Part shown: one piece after another, positions 1 through 9,141 of the stretch
Layout: each line of letters begins with the position of its first letter
Numbering within the stretch: the first letter of the stretch is position 1
Source: Lentisphaeria bacterium
Lineage (GTDB): Bacteria > Verrucomicrobiota > Lentisphaeria > Victivallales > Victivallaceae
DNA length: 55,299 nt
NCBI GenBank assembly: GCA_018265615.1
Contig: JABLYX010000028.1
Coordinates: forward strand, 1 to 55,299
Reading direction: 5' to 3'
Program-made: the position numbers and the translations under genes
Notes under the pieces: generated by a model
Seen by the model: only the letters and a program-made list of their open reading frames with translations
What the model was told of the DNA's origin: nothing
Database searches by the model: none

Positions 1-1
1 G

Positions 2-376
2 ATGAAGCTCGTGAAGACCCTGACCCTCATTGCGAATCCCGGCAGCCGTCTTTCGAAAGTGTTCGACGATATTGAAATCTCCGGCTGTGTCATGGGGGAC
101 GAGGATTATTACCGTCTGTCGTGCAAGGTCAACGATGCGAATCCGAACGCTCCGGTTCTGAATATCTATGTCGACAAGGACGATTTCCTCATCAAGGCGT
201 ACCGCGTCGGAGACACCATGTCGAAGATCGTCCGTTACGGCATGCATGAAGGTGTGAGGATCCCTGTCGAAATCGCGACGGTGAGTGACGGCGTCAAAAC
301 CCGTGTGCGCGTGGTTGATTACCGGCTCGACGTTCCGATTCCGCTTACGGAATTCTATCCTCCCGTCTATCGCTGA
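2..376 (+). CDS. C-terminal part of an unidentified protein (5' end outside window)
   Basis: The frame is open from the first bases and ends at a TGA at 374-376, so the gene very probably begins upstream; the ATG at position 2 need not be its start. About 124 residues are visible. They are rich in beta-strand-like segments (VLNIYVDKDDFLIKAYRVG, then RIPVEIATVSDGVKTRVRV), with repeated conversions from one strand to the next. This resembles the later part of LolA-like or outer-membrane lipoprotein-sorting proteins, but no decisive motif is present. A strong hairpin terminator follows about 60 bases after the stop, so this gene ends its transcription unit. I cannot name its function. Confidence 0.6.
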   Translation: MKLVKTLTLIANPGSRLSKVFDDIEISGCVMGDEDYYRLSCKVNDANPNAPVLNIYVDKDDFLIKAYRVGDTMSKIVRYGMHEGVRIPVEIATVSDGVKTRVRVVDYRLDVPIPLTEFYPPVYR

Positions 377-439
377 CCGCGCTTCCGGAAACAGCACCGT
401 GATGCGCAGGCTGCGGGAAGGCCGTCTTTCGGTAAAAAG

Positions 440-482
440 AAAGCTCGAAACGGTACTTGACGTTACCGTTCCGAGCTTTTTA
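440..482 (+). terminator. Rho-independent terminator
   Basis: Left arm 440-455 (AAAGCTCGAAACGGTA) pairs with right arm 464-479 with a single mismatch across an 8-base loop, and a T-run closes it. It lies after the partial gene at 2-376 and just outside the 3' end of the convergent tmRNA gene, so it may serve both. Confidence 0.85.
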
Positions 483-489
483 AACTGAA

Positions 490-848
<359 letters not shown>

Positions 849-863
849 ATATCGGTATTACTC

Positions 864-891
864 AATATATCCTGTTCCGGTCAAAAGTCAA
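864..891 (-). promoter_or_regulatory. Probable ssrA promoter
   Basis: On the reverse strand TTGACT (886-891) is separated by 16 bases from TATATT (864-869), about 16 bases before the mature 5' end. An overlapping alternative pairs TTGACC (879-884) with TAATAC (855-860) at 18 bases. Confidence 0.6.
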
Positions 892-930
892 GCCCGCAGC
901 CGTTTTTTATGCCCGCGGAACTCTCATCCT

Positions 931-1326
931 TTACCGGGTGCAGTAACAGAGCAGCCGGACGGCGCCGAATCCCGCGCAGACGGCGCCGAGTCCCGCGAGG
1001 TTCTGCAGCCCGATGTTCAGAAAAGCTTTCCAGGGGGAGGAACCCTGCATCAGGGCCACGCTCTCCAGGGCGAAGGTCGAGAAGGTCGTGAACGCCCCGA
1101 GGAAGCCGACCATCAGCACCGGCGCGTAAATCGAGTATCTGGCGAGCTTTGTCTCGAACAGCGCGAACAGCAGCCCGGCCCCGAAGCAGCCCAGAATATT
1201 CACCGTCAGCGTCGCATACGGCAGCTCCGTCGCCCCGCCGCGCAGAAACGCGAGGTTGACCAGGTAACGCAATGTGCTCCCGACCGCTCCCGCCCCGGCA
1301 ATCAGCAGGATCAATTTGATGGACAT
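931..1326 (-). CDS. crcB: Fluoride ion exporter CrcB/Fluc
   Basis: Small four-helix inner-membrane channel that exports fluoride as a dual-topology dimer. The protein starts MSIKLILLIAGAGAVG and carries the family signatures: the GxxGSxxRY stretch near residues 12-20, the N-x-x-G-C-F segment in the second helix, and GAFTTFSTF, the phenylalanine-box motif of the third helix. The length of 131 residues is typical. I chose the ATG at 1326, preceded by GGGA about eight bases upstream, over the ATG nine codons earlier, because homologues begin close to the first helix. I saw no fluoride riboswitch in the short upstream region. It is transcribed toward ssrA and stands alone. Confidence 0.93.
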   Translation of the reverse strand: MSIKLILLIAGAGAVGSTLRYLVNLAFLRGGATELPYATLTVNILGCFGAGLLFALFETKLARYSIYAPVLMVGFLGAFTTFSTFALESVALMQGSSPWKAFLNIGLQNLAGLGAVCAGFGAVRLLCYCTR

Positions 1327-1522
1327 GATCTCATTTCCCGTGGTGAATGACATTTCCTGAAAAGTAATCCCGTTTCAGGAAAAAATCAACGGCGGAACCG
1401 CTTCGGACGATTGATTTCAGTGAAAGTTCGTCCTATATTATGAAAGATCGGTATCTGAATGAACGAAATCCCGGCCGGACCGGCGGCTCCGCCGGAAGCC
1501 GCGGAAAATGGAGGGGAGACAC

Positions 1523-3283
1523 GTGCCGGAGTTTCTGTCGTCACTTTCGGAATCCGCGAGGGAGCGGTATTGGAACCTCATTTGCGCCGGGCTTCTGGCG
1601 CTCTTTCTTCTGCTGGTTTTCTGGCCCGGGCTGAATTATCCGTTCCTCGGCGACTGGGATGACGGCACATTCATCGTTCACAATAAAAATCTCGGGTTCA
1701 CCATCGAAAACTTCCTGCTCTACGGGCTGCAGCCGTATCAGGATCTCTACACGCCGCTGCCGATGTACTCCTTCATGGTCGACCGGGTGCTGTTCGGCCT
1801 CGATCCGCTCGGATACCGGCTGCACAATCTGCTGCTGCACTTCGCCGGCTGTTATTTTCTGTTTCTCGTCGCCCGGCGGCTCGGGGCGCGGGTCTGGCTC
1901 GCATTCGCCGCCGCGCTGCTCTGGGCCGCGAATCCGCAGAAGGTCGAATCGGTCATCTGGATCACCGAACGGAAGGATGTGCTCTGCGGTGCGCTGGCGT
2001 TTGCCTCGCTCTGGTTTTTCCTGCGCGGCGTTTCGCTGAAGCGGGTTTCGTATATGGCCGGAATTCTCGCCGCCCTTGCGATCTTCGCGAAGCCGGCGGC
2101 GGTTTCACTGCCGGGCGTCATGGTCGTCGGGCTGATCTGCCTCCGGGGAAAACGGATTCCATGGCGCGAATATGCGCGCATCCTCTGGTTTCCTGTGCTG
2201 GCGTCGTTTGCCGCCGTCGTATGGGCGGGGATCGTTACGGCCAAGACCAACCCCGGCGTGCTGGAGGAGAATTGGCTTGTGCCGCTGCACAATCTCTTCT
2301 GGTATCCGCTGACGGCCCTCGTCCCGTATGTGACGAATCCGATTTACCCGGAAATCCGCACGGCCTCAGATCTGCTGCCGGTGTTTTTCGGGGCGGCGCT
2401 GGCCGGGCTGTATGTCCTTTTCTCCCGGAAGCTCGGTTTCGCGTGGCGGAAAATCATCTGCATGCTTCTCATCATCGCCGGGTTCACGGTTCCGGTGCTC
2501 GGCTTGCTGCACTACACGAACTTTCACTACTGCGACCGTTACAACTATCTGGTTTCGTGGGCCGTCTGGATCGCCGCGGCGGTATTGGCGGAAGCGTTTC
2601 TGCGCCGCCGGAAAGGCGCGGCCCGTTATCTCAAGGGCGCGGCCGCGGCCGCATTTGCGGCTTTCTGGCTCCTGACGTGGAGCTATATTCCCTATTGGGA
2701 AACCTGCGATTTCATGTACTCCTATGTGCTTGCAAAGGATGAGATTCCGAACTGGAAGGTGATGGGCAACTCGATCTGTACGGCTTTCCGGACCGGGAAC
2801 CTCGACGTCATTCAGGACGTTGCGACCCGTATGCGGAAGTACCATGCCGAGTACCGGGTCCCCGAGCCGGTCGCGGACCGGACCGCGCGCTTCTGCCTCG
2901 CGCATGTGGCCTGGCTCCACCAGGAGCAGGAGACCGCCCGGGAGATGTACAGGGTTCTGTGGAAAGAGGTTGAGACGGTCGGCTGGCGGGAGTTTCTCTG
3001 GCCGGATTTCGTGTTTCCTCTGTTTTTCCGTGACATGGCCCAGATTTCCATCCTTGACGGCAAGCCGGATGAAGCGGTCGGGTTCCTGGAGAAGGAACTG
3101 CAGGTGCGCACGCCGGACGACTATCAGTATTTTCTCGCCGAAGCGATGAAGGCGCAGATAAAGCAGGATCTTCCCGCCCAGCTGGAGGCATGGGGGAAGG
3201 TCGTGGAGATGGAGCCGGAGAACCGGCTGTACCGGACCATGTACGAGAACCTGAAGCGCCGGTCGGAGGGCGCTCCGAAATAA
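1523..3283 (+). CDS. Multi-pass membrane protein with glycosyltransferase-like core and C-terminal TPR-like tail
   Basis: About ten hydrophobic segments cover residues 20-400. An early acidic loop (GDWDDGTFIVHN) and the segment VESVIWITERKDVLCGALAF are characteristic of bacterial relatives of TMTC / GT-C O-mannosyltransferase-like proteins, in which acidic residues of the first external loop bind the lipid-linked sugar. The last 180 residues are soluble and helical, with TPR-like pairs (WLHQEQETAREMYRVLW; DEAVGFLEKELQV). A GTG at 1523 has a GGAGGGGAG ribosome-binding site four to twelve bases before it; the ATG at 1508 lies inside that site and is a less likely start. Substrate unknown; protein glycosylation or surface-sugar transfer is an inference. 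It is followed 14 bases later by the DUF3089 lipoprotein gene. Confidence 0.7.
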   Translation: MPEFLSSLSESARERYWNLICAGLLALFLLLVFWPGLNYPFLGDWDDGTFIVHNKNLGFTIENFLLYGLQPYQDLYTPLPMYSFMVDRVLFGLDPLGYRLHNLLLHFAGCYFLFLVARRLGARVWLAFAAALLWAANPQKVESVIWITERKDVLCGALAFASLWFFLRGVSLKRVSYMAGILAALAIFAKPAAVSLPGVMVVGLICLRGKRIPWREYARILWFPVLASFAAVVWAGIVTAKTNPGVLEENWLVPLHNLFWYPLTALVPYVTNPIYPEIRTASDLLPVFFGAALAGLYVLFSRKLGFAWRKIICMLLIIAGFTVPVLGLLHYTNFHYCDRYNYLVSWAVWIAAAVLAEAFLRRRKGAARYLKGAAAAAFAAFWLLTWSYIPYWETCDFMYSYVLAKDEIPNWKVMGNSICTAFRTGNLDVIQDVATRMRKYHAEYRVPEPVADRTARFCLAHVAWLHQEQETAREMYRVLWKEVETVGWREFLWPDFVFPLFFRDMAQISILDGKPDEAVGFLEKELQVRTPDDYQYFLAEAMKAQIKQDLPAQLEAWGKVVEMEPENRLYRTMYENLKRRSEGAPK

Positions 3284-3297
3284 GTGGGGTGTATTGA

Positions 3298-4341
3298 ATG
3301 AAAGCTTTTCTGAGGGGAATCTTCTTTGCGGCGCCGGCCGTGTTTCTGCTTGCCGCGGCGTCCGGCTGTGTCCGTCCGTGCGACTCTGTGCAGGCGTGCC
3401 TGCAGGCGCAGGAGAACCGTTCGGTCGATTATGCGGAGAAGTCGAACTGGGTGATGCTGCCCGACGTTCCGGCGGACGAGTTGAAGCCGGTCGACGTGTT
3501 TTATGTTTACCCGACGGTTTTCGTCAGCCGGAAACATGCGGTGATGCACTGGGATTCCGAGAGGATGCGGACGAAGACGCTGAATATCGCAAAGCAGCAG
3601 ACCGGGATGTTTTCGCAGCTCGGCAATATTTACGCTCCCTTCGTCCGGCAGGCGGAGCTGAACCTGGCGCTGGCGGATCTCGCCGAGCGCCCCGGCACGA
3701 ACACGTCGATGGAGACCGGGTTCCGGGATACGGCCGACGCGTTCCGCTATTATATGAAGCATTACAACGGCGGGCGGCCGTTCATCCTCGTCGGCCACAG
3801 CCAGGGGGCGTTCGATCTGCTTGAGCTCCTGAAGCGGGAGTTCAGGGACCCCGGGCTCCGAGAGAAGCTGATCGCCGCCTACCTGATCGGCTGCCCGGTC
3901 ACGGAGGCCGACCTTGCGGGAAATCCGCACCTGAAAGCCGCCGAGGGGCCGCTCGACCTCGGCGTGATCGTGACCTGGAACACCGAGGCGCCGGAGGCGG
4001 CGCCGTCGCTTTTCACCGGCCGCCCCGGAACCCGCTGCATCAACCCGCTGAACTGGCGGACCGATGCGGTTCCGGCTCCCGCCGCTGCGAACGCGGGCGC
4101 GGTTTTCTTCGACGGCGAGGACCGGGTCACGGGGGAGATCCCGGCGTTCTGCGGCGCGGTCGTCCGGCCCGGAACCGGCGCGCTTGTGGTGACCCCGGAG
4201 TTCCCCGGGCAGTATGACAGCCCGATGCTCGGCGCCGGGATTTACCACATGAACGACATCTATTTCTTCTATCGCAATCTCGAGGTCAACGCCCGCGACC
4301 GGGCGGCCAACTATTTCAATACCAGAGAACAGGAAAAGTGA
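3298..4341 (+). CDS. Lipoprotein, DUF3089 alpha/beta-hydrolase
   Basis: Residues 1-23 are a lipoprotein signal with lipobox AASGC, predicting lipidation of Cys24. The mature part opens with VDVFYVYPTVF, the start signature of DUF3089, and carries a nucleophile elbow GHSQG with Ser168. The length of 347 residues matches the family. DUF3089 members are alpha/beta-hydrolase-fold proteins of unsettled substrate, probably esterases. The protein should sit on a membrane facing the periplasm. The TGA stop overlaps the aroB start by one base (TGATG), so it is translated in a unit with aroB and dprA, which gives no functional clue. Confidence 0.82.
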   Translation: MKAFLRGIFFAAPAVFLLAAASGCVRPCDSVQACLQAQENRSVDYAEKSNWVMLPDVPADELKPVDVFYVYPTVFVSRKHAVMHWDSERMRTKTLNIAKQQTGMFSQLGNIYAPFVRQAELNLALADLAERPGTNTSMETGFRDTADAFRYYMKHYNGGRPFILVGHSQGAFDLLELLKREFRDPGLREKLIAAYLIGCPVTEADLAGNPHLKAAEGPLDLGVIVTWNTEAPEAAPSLFTGRPGTRCINPLNWRTDAVPAPAAANAGAVFFDGEDRVTGEIPAFCGAVVRPGTGALVVTPEFPGQYDSPMLGAGIYHMNDIYFFYRNLEVNARDRAANYFNTREQEK

Positions 4342-5402
4342 TGGATACGATTCGGGTCGGGCTCGGAGAACGCGCCTATGATATTGTGATCGGGCGGGGC
4401 GCGCGCGCCCTTGCCGCGGAGCTGACCGGGCGCCGGAACTTCCTTGTGACGGATTCCCGCGTCGCAGAAACCTGGGGCGGCTGGGCGAAGGAGTGCATCC
4501 CGCAGGCCGGAGCGTTTGAATTCCCTGCCGGGGAGCTGCATAAGACGCCGGAGACGGTGATCGGCATCTGCCGGAGAGCGGCGGAGCTCTGCTTCGACCG
4601 CAAGGCCCGCTTCGTGGCGCTCGGCGGCGGCGTTGTCGGCGACATGACCGGATTCGCCGCCGCGATCTATATGCGCGGCGTGGGGTTTGTGCAGATTCCG
4701 ACCACGCTTCTGGCGATGGTCGATTCGAGCGTCGGCGGCAAGACCGGTGTCGATATCCCGGAGGGGAAGAACCTCGTCGGCGCGTTCCACCAGCCGGAAC
4801 AGGTGCTGATCGACCCGGAGTTCCTGACTACGCTGCCGCTTGCGGAGATCCGCTGCGGCCTTGCGGAGATCCTGAAAACCGGTGTGATTTTCGATGAGGC
4901 CCTGTTCGCGGAGCTCGAACGGGAGCCTGCGACGCTGACCGTGACGCCGGATTATGAGCGCTTTGTCCCGCTGATCCGCCGCTCCTGCGAGCTGAAGGCG
5001 CAGGTCGTTGCTGCCGATGAGCGCGAAGCCGGGATCCGGGCGCTGCTGAACTACGGGCACACCTTCGGCCATGCGGTCGAGCTCCTGAGCGACTTCAGGA
5101 TCAGCCACGGCGAGGGGGTGGCGATCGGCATGTGCTGCGCCGGGGAGCTCGCCGCGCGGCTCGGCCGCTGGAGCCGCGCCGAAGCGGAGCGCCAGAAGTG
5201 CGCGGTTGCGGCGCTCGGCCTCGGGACCGCGCTGCCGCGGCACTGCACCGTCCCGGCGATGCTTGAGGCGATGCGCCATGACAAGAAGAACAGCGGCGGC
5301 GCGATCACGCTCGTGCTGCCGAAACGGATCGGTGAGGCGGAGGTGGTTCGTTCCGTCACGGACTCTGAAATCGCCGCCGCGCTGGAGGCGCTGTATGCTT
5401 GA
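4341..5402 (+). CDS. aroB: 3-dehydroquinate synthase
   Basis: Converts DAHP to 3-dehydroquinate, second step of the shikimate pathway, NAD+- and Zn2+- or Co2+-dependent, cytosolic. Clear family blocks are present: LGGGVVGDMTGFAAA (NAD binding), PTTLLAMVDSSVGGKTGVD, GKNLVGAFHQP, EILKTGVI, and the metal ligands in NYGHTFGHAVE and SHGEGVAIGM. The length of 353 residues is standard. An in-frame GTG at 4338 is possible but the ATG at 4341 is preferred. The end overlaps dprA by eight bases. Confidence 0.97.
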   Translation: MDTIRVGLGERAYDIVIGRGARALAAELTGRRNFLVTDSRVAETWGGWAKECIPQAGAFEFPAGELHKTPETVIGICRRAAELCFDRKARFVALGGGVVGDMTGFAAAIYMRGVGFVQIPTTLLAMVDSSVGGKTGVDIPEGKNLVGAFHQPEQVLIDPEFLTTLPLAEIRCGLAEILKTGVIFDEALFAELEREPATLTVTPDYERFVPLIRRSCELKAQVVAADEREAGIRALLNYGHTFGHAVELLSDFRISHGEGVAIGMCCAGELAARLGRWSRAEAERQKCAVAALGLGTALPRHCTVPAMLEAMRHDKKNSGGAITLVLPKRIGEAEVVRSVTDSEIAAALEALYA

Positions 5403-6522
5403 CCGCGAAGCGACGATCGTCATGAACATGATCCCCGGAATCGGGCATGTGAGATACACGGCGCTCAAAGAGGCGTTCGGTTCTCCCGCCGGGGTGTCCG
5501 GCCGTTCGGCGGAGGAGCTGGCAAGGGTTCCGGGTATCGGTTCCCAGCTTGCGGAAAAGACCGCCGCTTACGACTGGGAGGGCGGGCTGCAGGCCGAGTT
5601 GGAGCTCTGCGACCGGGCGGGCGTCCGGATCATCACGCTCTGGGACGAGGCGTATCCGGAGGTGCTCCGCACACTTTACGACCCGCCGCTCTGCCTCTAT
5701 GTGCGCGGCAAGCTGCCGCCGTTCCCGGATAACGCGGTCGCAATGGTCGGGACCCGCCGCATGACGCAGTACGGCGCGCGCATGACGCGCATGATTACCG
5801 AAGAGGCGGTCGCGGCCGGCTACACGATCGTCTCGGGCCTCGCGTTCGGCGTGGATACCGTCGCCCATACCGCGACGGTCGAGATGGGCGGAATCACGGT
5901 GGCCGTCCTCGGCGGCGGGCTGATGCGGGTCCATCCGCAGGAGAATGTTCCGCTCGCGCGCCGGATCGTCGAAACCGGCGGGGCGCTGGTGAGCGAATTC
6001 CCGATGATGTGTCCCGTGAGCCGCACGACCTTTCCGCGCCGCAACCGCATCGTTGCGGGCATGTCGCGCGCGACGATCGTGACGGAGGCCGGAGTCGGCT
6101 CCGGCGCGCTCATCACCGCGAAGCTCGCGCTCGACAACGGCCGCGAAGTGTTCGCGGTTCCGGGCCATGCCGACAATATGCAGGCGAAAGGGTGCCACAG
6201 GCTCATCAAGGAGGGCGCCGGGCTCATCGAGTCCTTCAGCGACGTGCTCGACTCGTTCGGCGTGAGGCTCGGCGGATATCTGCCGGGCTTCGAGCCGGAT
6301 TGCGTGGGAGAGGGGGCCGTCGCTTACGACCCCGGTTCCTCGAGCGACCTCTCCGCTGACGAGCGGAGGCTCCTGGCGCTGCTCGGGGAAGGCGAGCGCG
6401 CCCTCGAAGAGCTCTCCGGGCTCACCTCTTTCGATACCGGGCGGCTGCTCGGCGTCCTCATGAGCCTTGAAATGAAGATGCTCGTCGAGCATGGAGCGGA
6501 TCAGGTTTACCGCCTGATCTGA
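5395..6522 (+). CDS. dprA: DNA-processing protein DprA
   Basis: Binds incoming single-stranded DNA and loads RecA during natural transformation. The 375-residue protein has an N-terminal helix-hairpin-helix/SAM-like region (MIPGIGHVRY; RVPGIGSQLAEK), a Rossmann-like DNA-processing core with VGTRRMTQYG, SGLAFGVDTVAH, FPRRNRIVAG and GSGALITAKLALDNGREVFAVPG, and a C-terminal winged-helix segment (LLALLGEGERALEELS...). The frame is open upstream through aroB, but the ATG at 5395, overlapping the aroB stop, gives the normal DprA N-terminus. With the type II pseudopilins elsewhere it hints at uptake ability, although no com genes are visible here. Confidence 0.95.
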   Translation: MLDREATIVMNMIPGIGHVRYTALKEAFGSPAGVSGRSAEELARVPGIGSQLAEKTAAYDWEGGLQAELELCDRAGVRIITLWDEAYPEVLRTLYDPPLCLYVRGKLPPFPDNAVAMVGTRRMTQYGARMTRMITEEAVAAGYTIVSGLAFGVDTVAHTATVEMGGITVAVLGGGLMRVHPQENVPLARRIVETGGALVSEFPMMCPVSRTTFPRRNRIVAGMSRATIVTEAGVGSGALITAKLALDNGREVFAVPGHADNMQAKGCHRLIKEGAGLIESFSDVLDSFGVRLGGYLPGFEPDCVGEGAVAYDPGSSSDLSADERRLLALLGEGERALEELSGLTSFDTGRLLGVLMSLEMKMLVEHGADQVYRLI

Positions 6523-6540
6523 TCCGCCCGGCGGAGCGCC

Positions 6541-8406
6541 TTACCGGAGCCGGAGCCCTTCAAGGTAGATGACGCCGGGGCCGGCCGGAACGCGGACGGA
6601 ACCGGGGGACGCATCGACGGAGAGCGGGTTCCCGAGATGGTCGCAGGCGGATTTCAGTTTGCCCGCGGCTTTCAGGCGGACCGTTTCGGGGCGTGAGACG
6701 GTCCAGACGGCGGAGACGGGAGTTCCGTCCGGCTTTTTCCAGTTTGCGATGTAGACGCCGTTTTTCGCGGAGAGCCCGAGATCCTGCGACCCCGCGGGAC
6801 GCATCCGGGTCAGTGTCGCATAGGCGGTGTAGGCCCCCTTCGGAGTCAGGTCGTGGCGGAGGAGGCCGAAATGCCCCTCGCGCCCGTCGGGAAAGTATTG
6901 CTCCATCGACCGGAAGCTGTAGGTGAAGACCTTTTCGACCCCCTCGCTGAAGGCGAGCAGGAATGTGCGCGGCAGGAGCATCGCCTGCCATTCCGGCGAG
7001 GTGCGGTGCGAGCAATCCTGCCAGGTGAAGGCGATGAGGTTGCCCTTGAGGCTGCTGTTGAAGCGGTAGATCCCGGCGACGGGGGCGGACCAGGAGCGGT
7101 CCTTCGACCAGGCGTTCACGATCGGGATCAGCTCGTCGCCCGGCTCCAGGTTCTCCCTCCCGAGGTAGCGGTTCGCACTTTTCGGGAAGCGGAGTTCCCC
7201 GGCTCCGGGAACCGCTTCCAGCAGCCGGGTGGAGCGAGGCGCGTTTTTGTTTTTCCACCACGCATCCCACGAAATATGGAGCTCCCGGAGGATCCGGTCG
7301 GAGGCGCCGCGGTTTTCGATGGAGCCGTCCGGATGGCGGATCCGGTCGAAGTAGAAGGGGATTCCGCCGCCGGGAAAGATGACCGTGCCGCCCTTTTCGA
7401 GATAGGCGACAAGCGGCTCGTGGAAGGCGGAGGGGTATCCCTCGTTCATCGGCAGCAGCAGCAGCGGGCTGTTCCGGGGATCGAGTTTCGCGAGGCCGGA
7501 GAGGGGGATGCGGCGGAAGCTCCGCTTTTCCCGGAACAGGCTCTTCAAATCGAGGTTCACGCATTCGGTCGAATACAGGTAATCCGGGTCGTCGATCAGC
7601 ACGACCGGCAGCGACGGATCGTCGAGCTTCAGCATCCTGAGCGCATAAGCGAGGACTCCGGCGAGCTCCGGGGCGGGGGCGGTCGAGTAGCCGGTTTCGG
7701 TGAGCCAGACGGGCTTCTTGTCGTGGCCGTACCGCTTCATGTCCGCCCTGATGCCGCGCAGCAGAGAGCGCAGCTCGCCTTCCGGATAATCCTGCCAGCA
7801 GTAGCGGTGGATGTTCAGCACATCGAATGAATCGGGAGGAGCGAGCTTCAGGAACTCGCCGGCTTTCTCCATATTCGCGAGCCCGCCGTTGGTCACGATC
7901 GCGCCGGGATCGGCGGCTTTGATACAGTCGTAGCTCTCCTTGAGGAACGTCGCGTATCCGGCATGGTTGCCGGAGAACTCGCCGAGGTCGGGTTCGTTGA
8001 CGACCTCCCAATAGCCGATCCGGTTTTTGTAGCGGTTTACGACGGTCGAGAGGTAAGTTTTCCACTCGTCCATGTGGTCCGCGAGCGGCGAACTCCGGCG
8101 GGGCTGCATCCCGGCAAGGATCGGCAGGAGCGTGATGTTGTTCCGTTCGGCCGCGTCGAGGATGGAGTCCCACTTCGAAAAGTCCCATCTGCCCTTTTCC
8201 GGCTCGACCTGCTTCCAGTCGAGATCGGTGCGGTCGAGGCCGATCCCGGCTTCCTTCATCATGCGGAGCTCCTGCCGCATCTCCGGGTACTCCCAGCGGT
8301 TCAGGTGGGCGCAGGCGCCGTAGGGGGAGCCGGTCACGCCGGGACGCTCCGCGGCGAATCCGGCGAATCCGGCGGCGAGGAACAGGATTGCGGTCAGCTT
8401 CTTCAA
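6541..8406 (-). CDS. Secreted clan GH-A glycoside hydrolase (GH39-like)
   Basis: Exported glycosidase, third gene of cassette A. I start it at the TTG at 8406: GGAGGA ends five bases upstream, and the product then begins MKKLTAILFLAAGFAGFAA, a clean signal peptide; the ATG at 8418 lies on that ribosome-binding site. Residues 25-300 look like a (beta/alpha)8 barrel: LDRTDLDWKQVEPEKGRWDF, then WEVVNEPDLG (Glu138, likely acid/base) and VWLTETGYS (Glu237, likely nucleophile), the strand-4/strand-7 pair of clan GH-A. Residues 300-450 contain a glutamine-amidotransferase-like fold (LLLLPMNEGYPSAF; LEKGGTVIFPGGG) and the C-terminus is probably beta-rich. Family and substrate are not certain. Regulated presumably by the GntR-type protein two genes upstream. 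Confidence 0.82.
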   Translation of the reverse strand: MKKLTAILFLAAGFAGFAAERPGVTGSPYGACAHLNRWEYPEMRQELRMMKEAGIGLDRTDLDWKQVEPEKGRWDFSKWDSILDAAERNNITLLPILAGMQPRRSSPLADHMDEWKTYLSTVVNRYKNRIGYWEVVNEPDLGEFSGNHAGYATFLKESYDCIKAADPGAIVTNGGLANMEKAGEFLKLAPPDSFDVLNIHRYCWQDYPEGELRSLLRGIRADMKRYGHDKKPVWLTETGYSTAPAPELAGVLAYALRMLKLDDPSLPVVLIDDPDYLYSTECVNLDLKSLFREKRSFRRIPLSGLAKLDPRNSPLLLLPMNEGYPSAFHEPLVAYLEKGGTVIFPGGGIPFYFDRIRHPDGSIENRGASDRILRELHISWDAWWKNKNAPRSTRLLEAVPGAGELRFPKSANRYLGRENLEPGDELIPIVNAWSKDRSWSAPVAGIYRFNSSLKGNLIAFTWQDCSHRTSPEWQAMLLPRTFLLAFSEGVEKVFTYSFRSMEQYFPDGREGHFGLLRHDLTPKGAYTAYATLTRMRPAGSQDLGLSAKNGVYIANWKKPDGTPVSAVWTVSRPETVRLKAAGKLKSACDHLGNPLSVDASPGSVRVPAGPGVIYLEGLRLR

Positions 8407-8410
8407 GATA

Positions 8411-8416
8411 TCCTCC
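8411..8416 (-). promoter_or_regulatory. Ribosome-binding site deciding a TTG start
   Basis: Reverse-strand GGAGGA five bases before the TTG at 8406. It covers the ATG at 8416-8418, which would otherwise be picked as the start of the hydrolase. Confidence 0.7.
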
Positions 8417-8420
8417 ATTG

Positions 8421-9131
8421 CTAGTTCACGGTTTTCGGGACGAGGTTCTGCGTGTAGGTGACTTTGACTTTGAGCGCGGTGTCGCGCAATTGCTCCGCGG
8501 TCAGCGAGGCGGTGTGGCCGTCCGCGAAGGAGCAGTTTGCCCGGTTCGCGTGCAGCGTGTGGATCCCCTTGCTGCCGTCGAGGTACTCCTGAGAGGACCA
8601 GTAGGCGATCTGTTTGCCGGAGGGAGACTCCGCCGAATCCGCGTAGATGACCATGCCGCTCGGCTGCTTCATGCCGCTCACCCGGTAGCCGATGAACTCC
8701 GGATTGCTCTGGATCACGGTGAAGTTCCCGAGCTCGTCCCCCCGGTTTTTCCAGGACTGGTCGCCGTAGCCTATGCCGCCTGTTCCGCCCGGGCGCCACA
8801 TGCCGTAGTTGTTCCATTCGTTGTATGCTTTTGAATTCGGATTGGAGGGGCAGAGGAAGCTTGTGTCGTTCGGCAATACTTTGGTTTTGTTCCGCAGCAT
8901 CCACATCCAGTATGCTGTCCAGCCGTTCTGCTGGGCGGTGAACACCATGAGGTCCCGGTTGTCCAGGGCGTAGAGCTGCTGCGCCTTCAGCAGCTGGCCG
9001 AGATTGTTCTGGCATTTCGTGCTCTGCGCCCGCGCCCGCGCCTGATTCAGCGCCGGCAGCAGCATCGAGGCGAGGATGGCGATGATCGCAATCACGACGA
9101 GAAGTTCAATCAGTGTGAATTTCTGTTTCAT
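8421..9131 (-). CDS. Type II pseudopilin-like H-X9-DG protein (cassette A)
   Basis: 236 residues. The N-terminus KFTLIELLVVIAIIAIL is a class III prepilin signal: peptidase cleavage before Phe5, Glu at mature position 5, then a single hydrophobic helix ending LPALNQARARA. The next block, CQNNLGQLLKAQQLYALDN, and the C-terminal HANRANCSFADGHTASL (H-X9-DGH) define the DUF1559-like family that is expanded in Planctomycetes-Verrucomicrobia-Chlamydiae relatives. Such proteins are thought to be assembled at or anchored in the envelope like type II secretion minor pseudopilins. It ends 14 bases before the preferred hydrolase start and follows the regulator gene by ten bases, so all three are probably one transcript. 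Confidence 0.93.
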   Translation of the reverse strand: MKQKFTLIELLVVIAIIAILASMLLPALNQARARAQSTKCQNNLGQLLKAQQLYALDNRDLMVFTAQQNGWTAYWMWMLRNKTKVLPNDTSFLCPSNPNSKAYNEWNNYGMWRPGGTGGIGYGDQSWKNRGDELGNFTVIQSNPEFIGYRVSGMKQPSGMVIYADSAESPSGKQIAYWSSQEYLDGSKGIHTLHANRANCSFADGHTASLTAEQLRDTALKVKVTYTQNLVPKTVN

Positions 9132-9141
9132 TTTATGCCTT

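Noticed and set aside
1327..1500. Fluoride riboswitch upstream of crcB
   Set aside because: The conserved pseudoknot sequences of the crcB motif are not recognisable on the reverse strand.
8421..9015. Fusion of the cassette A hydrolase with upstream sequence in the same frame
   Set aside because: The open frame runs through the pseudopilin gene in another frame; the signal peptide and ribosome-binding site at 8406 place the start downstream.
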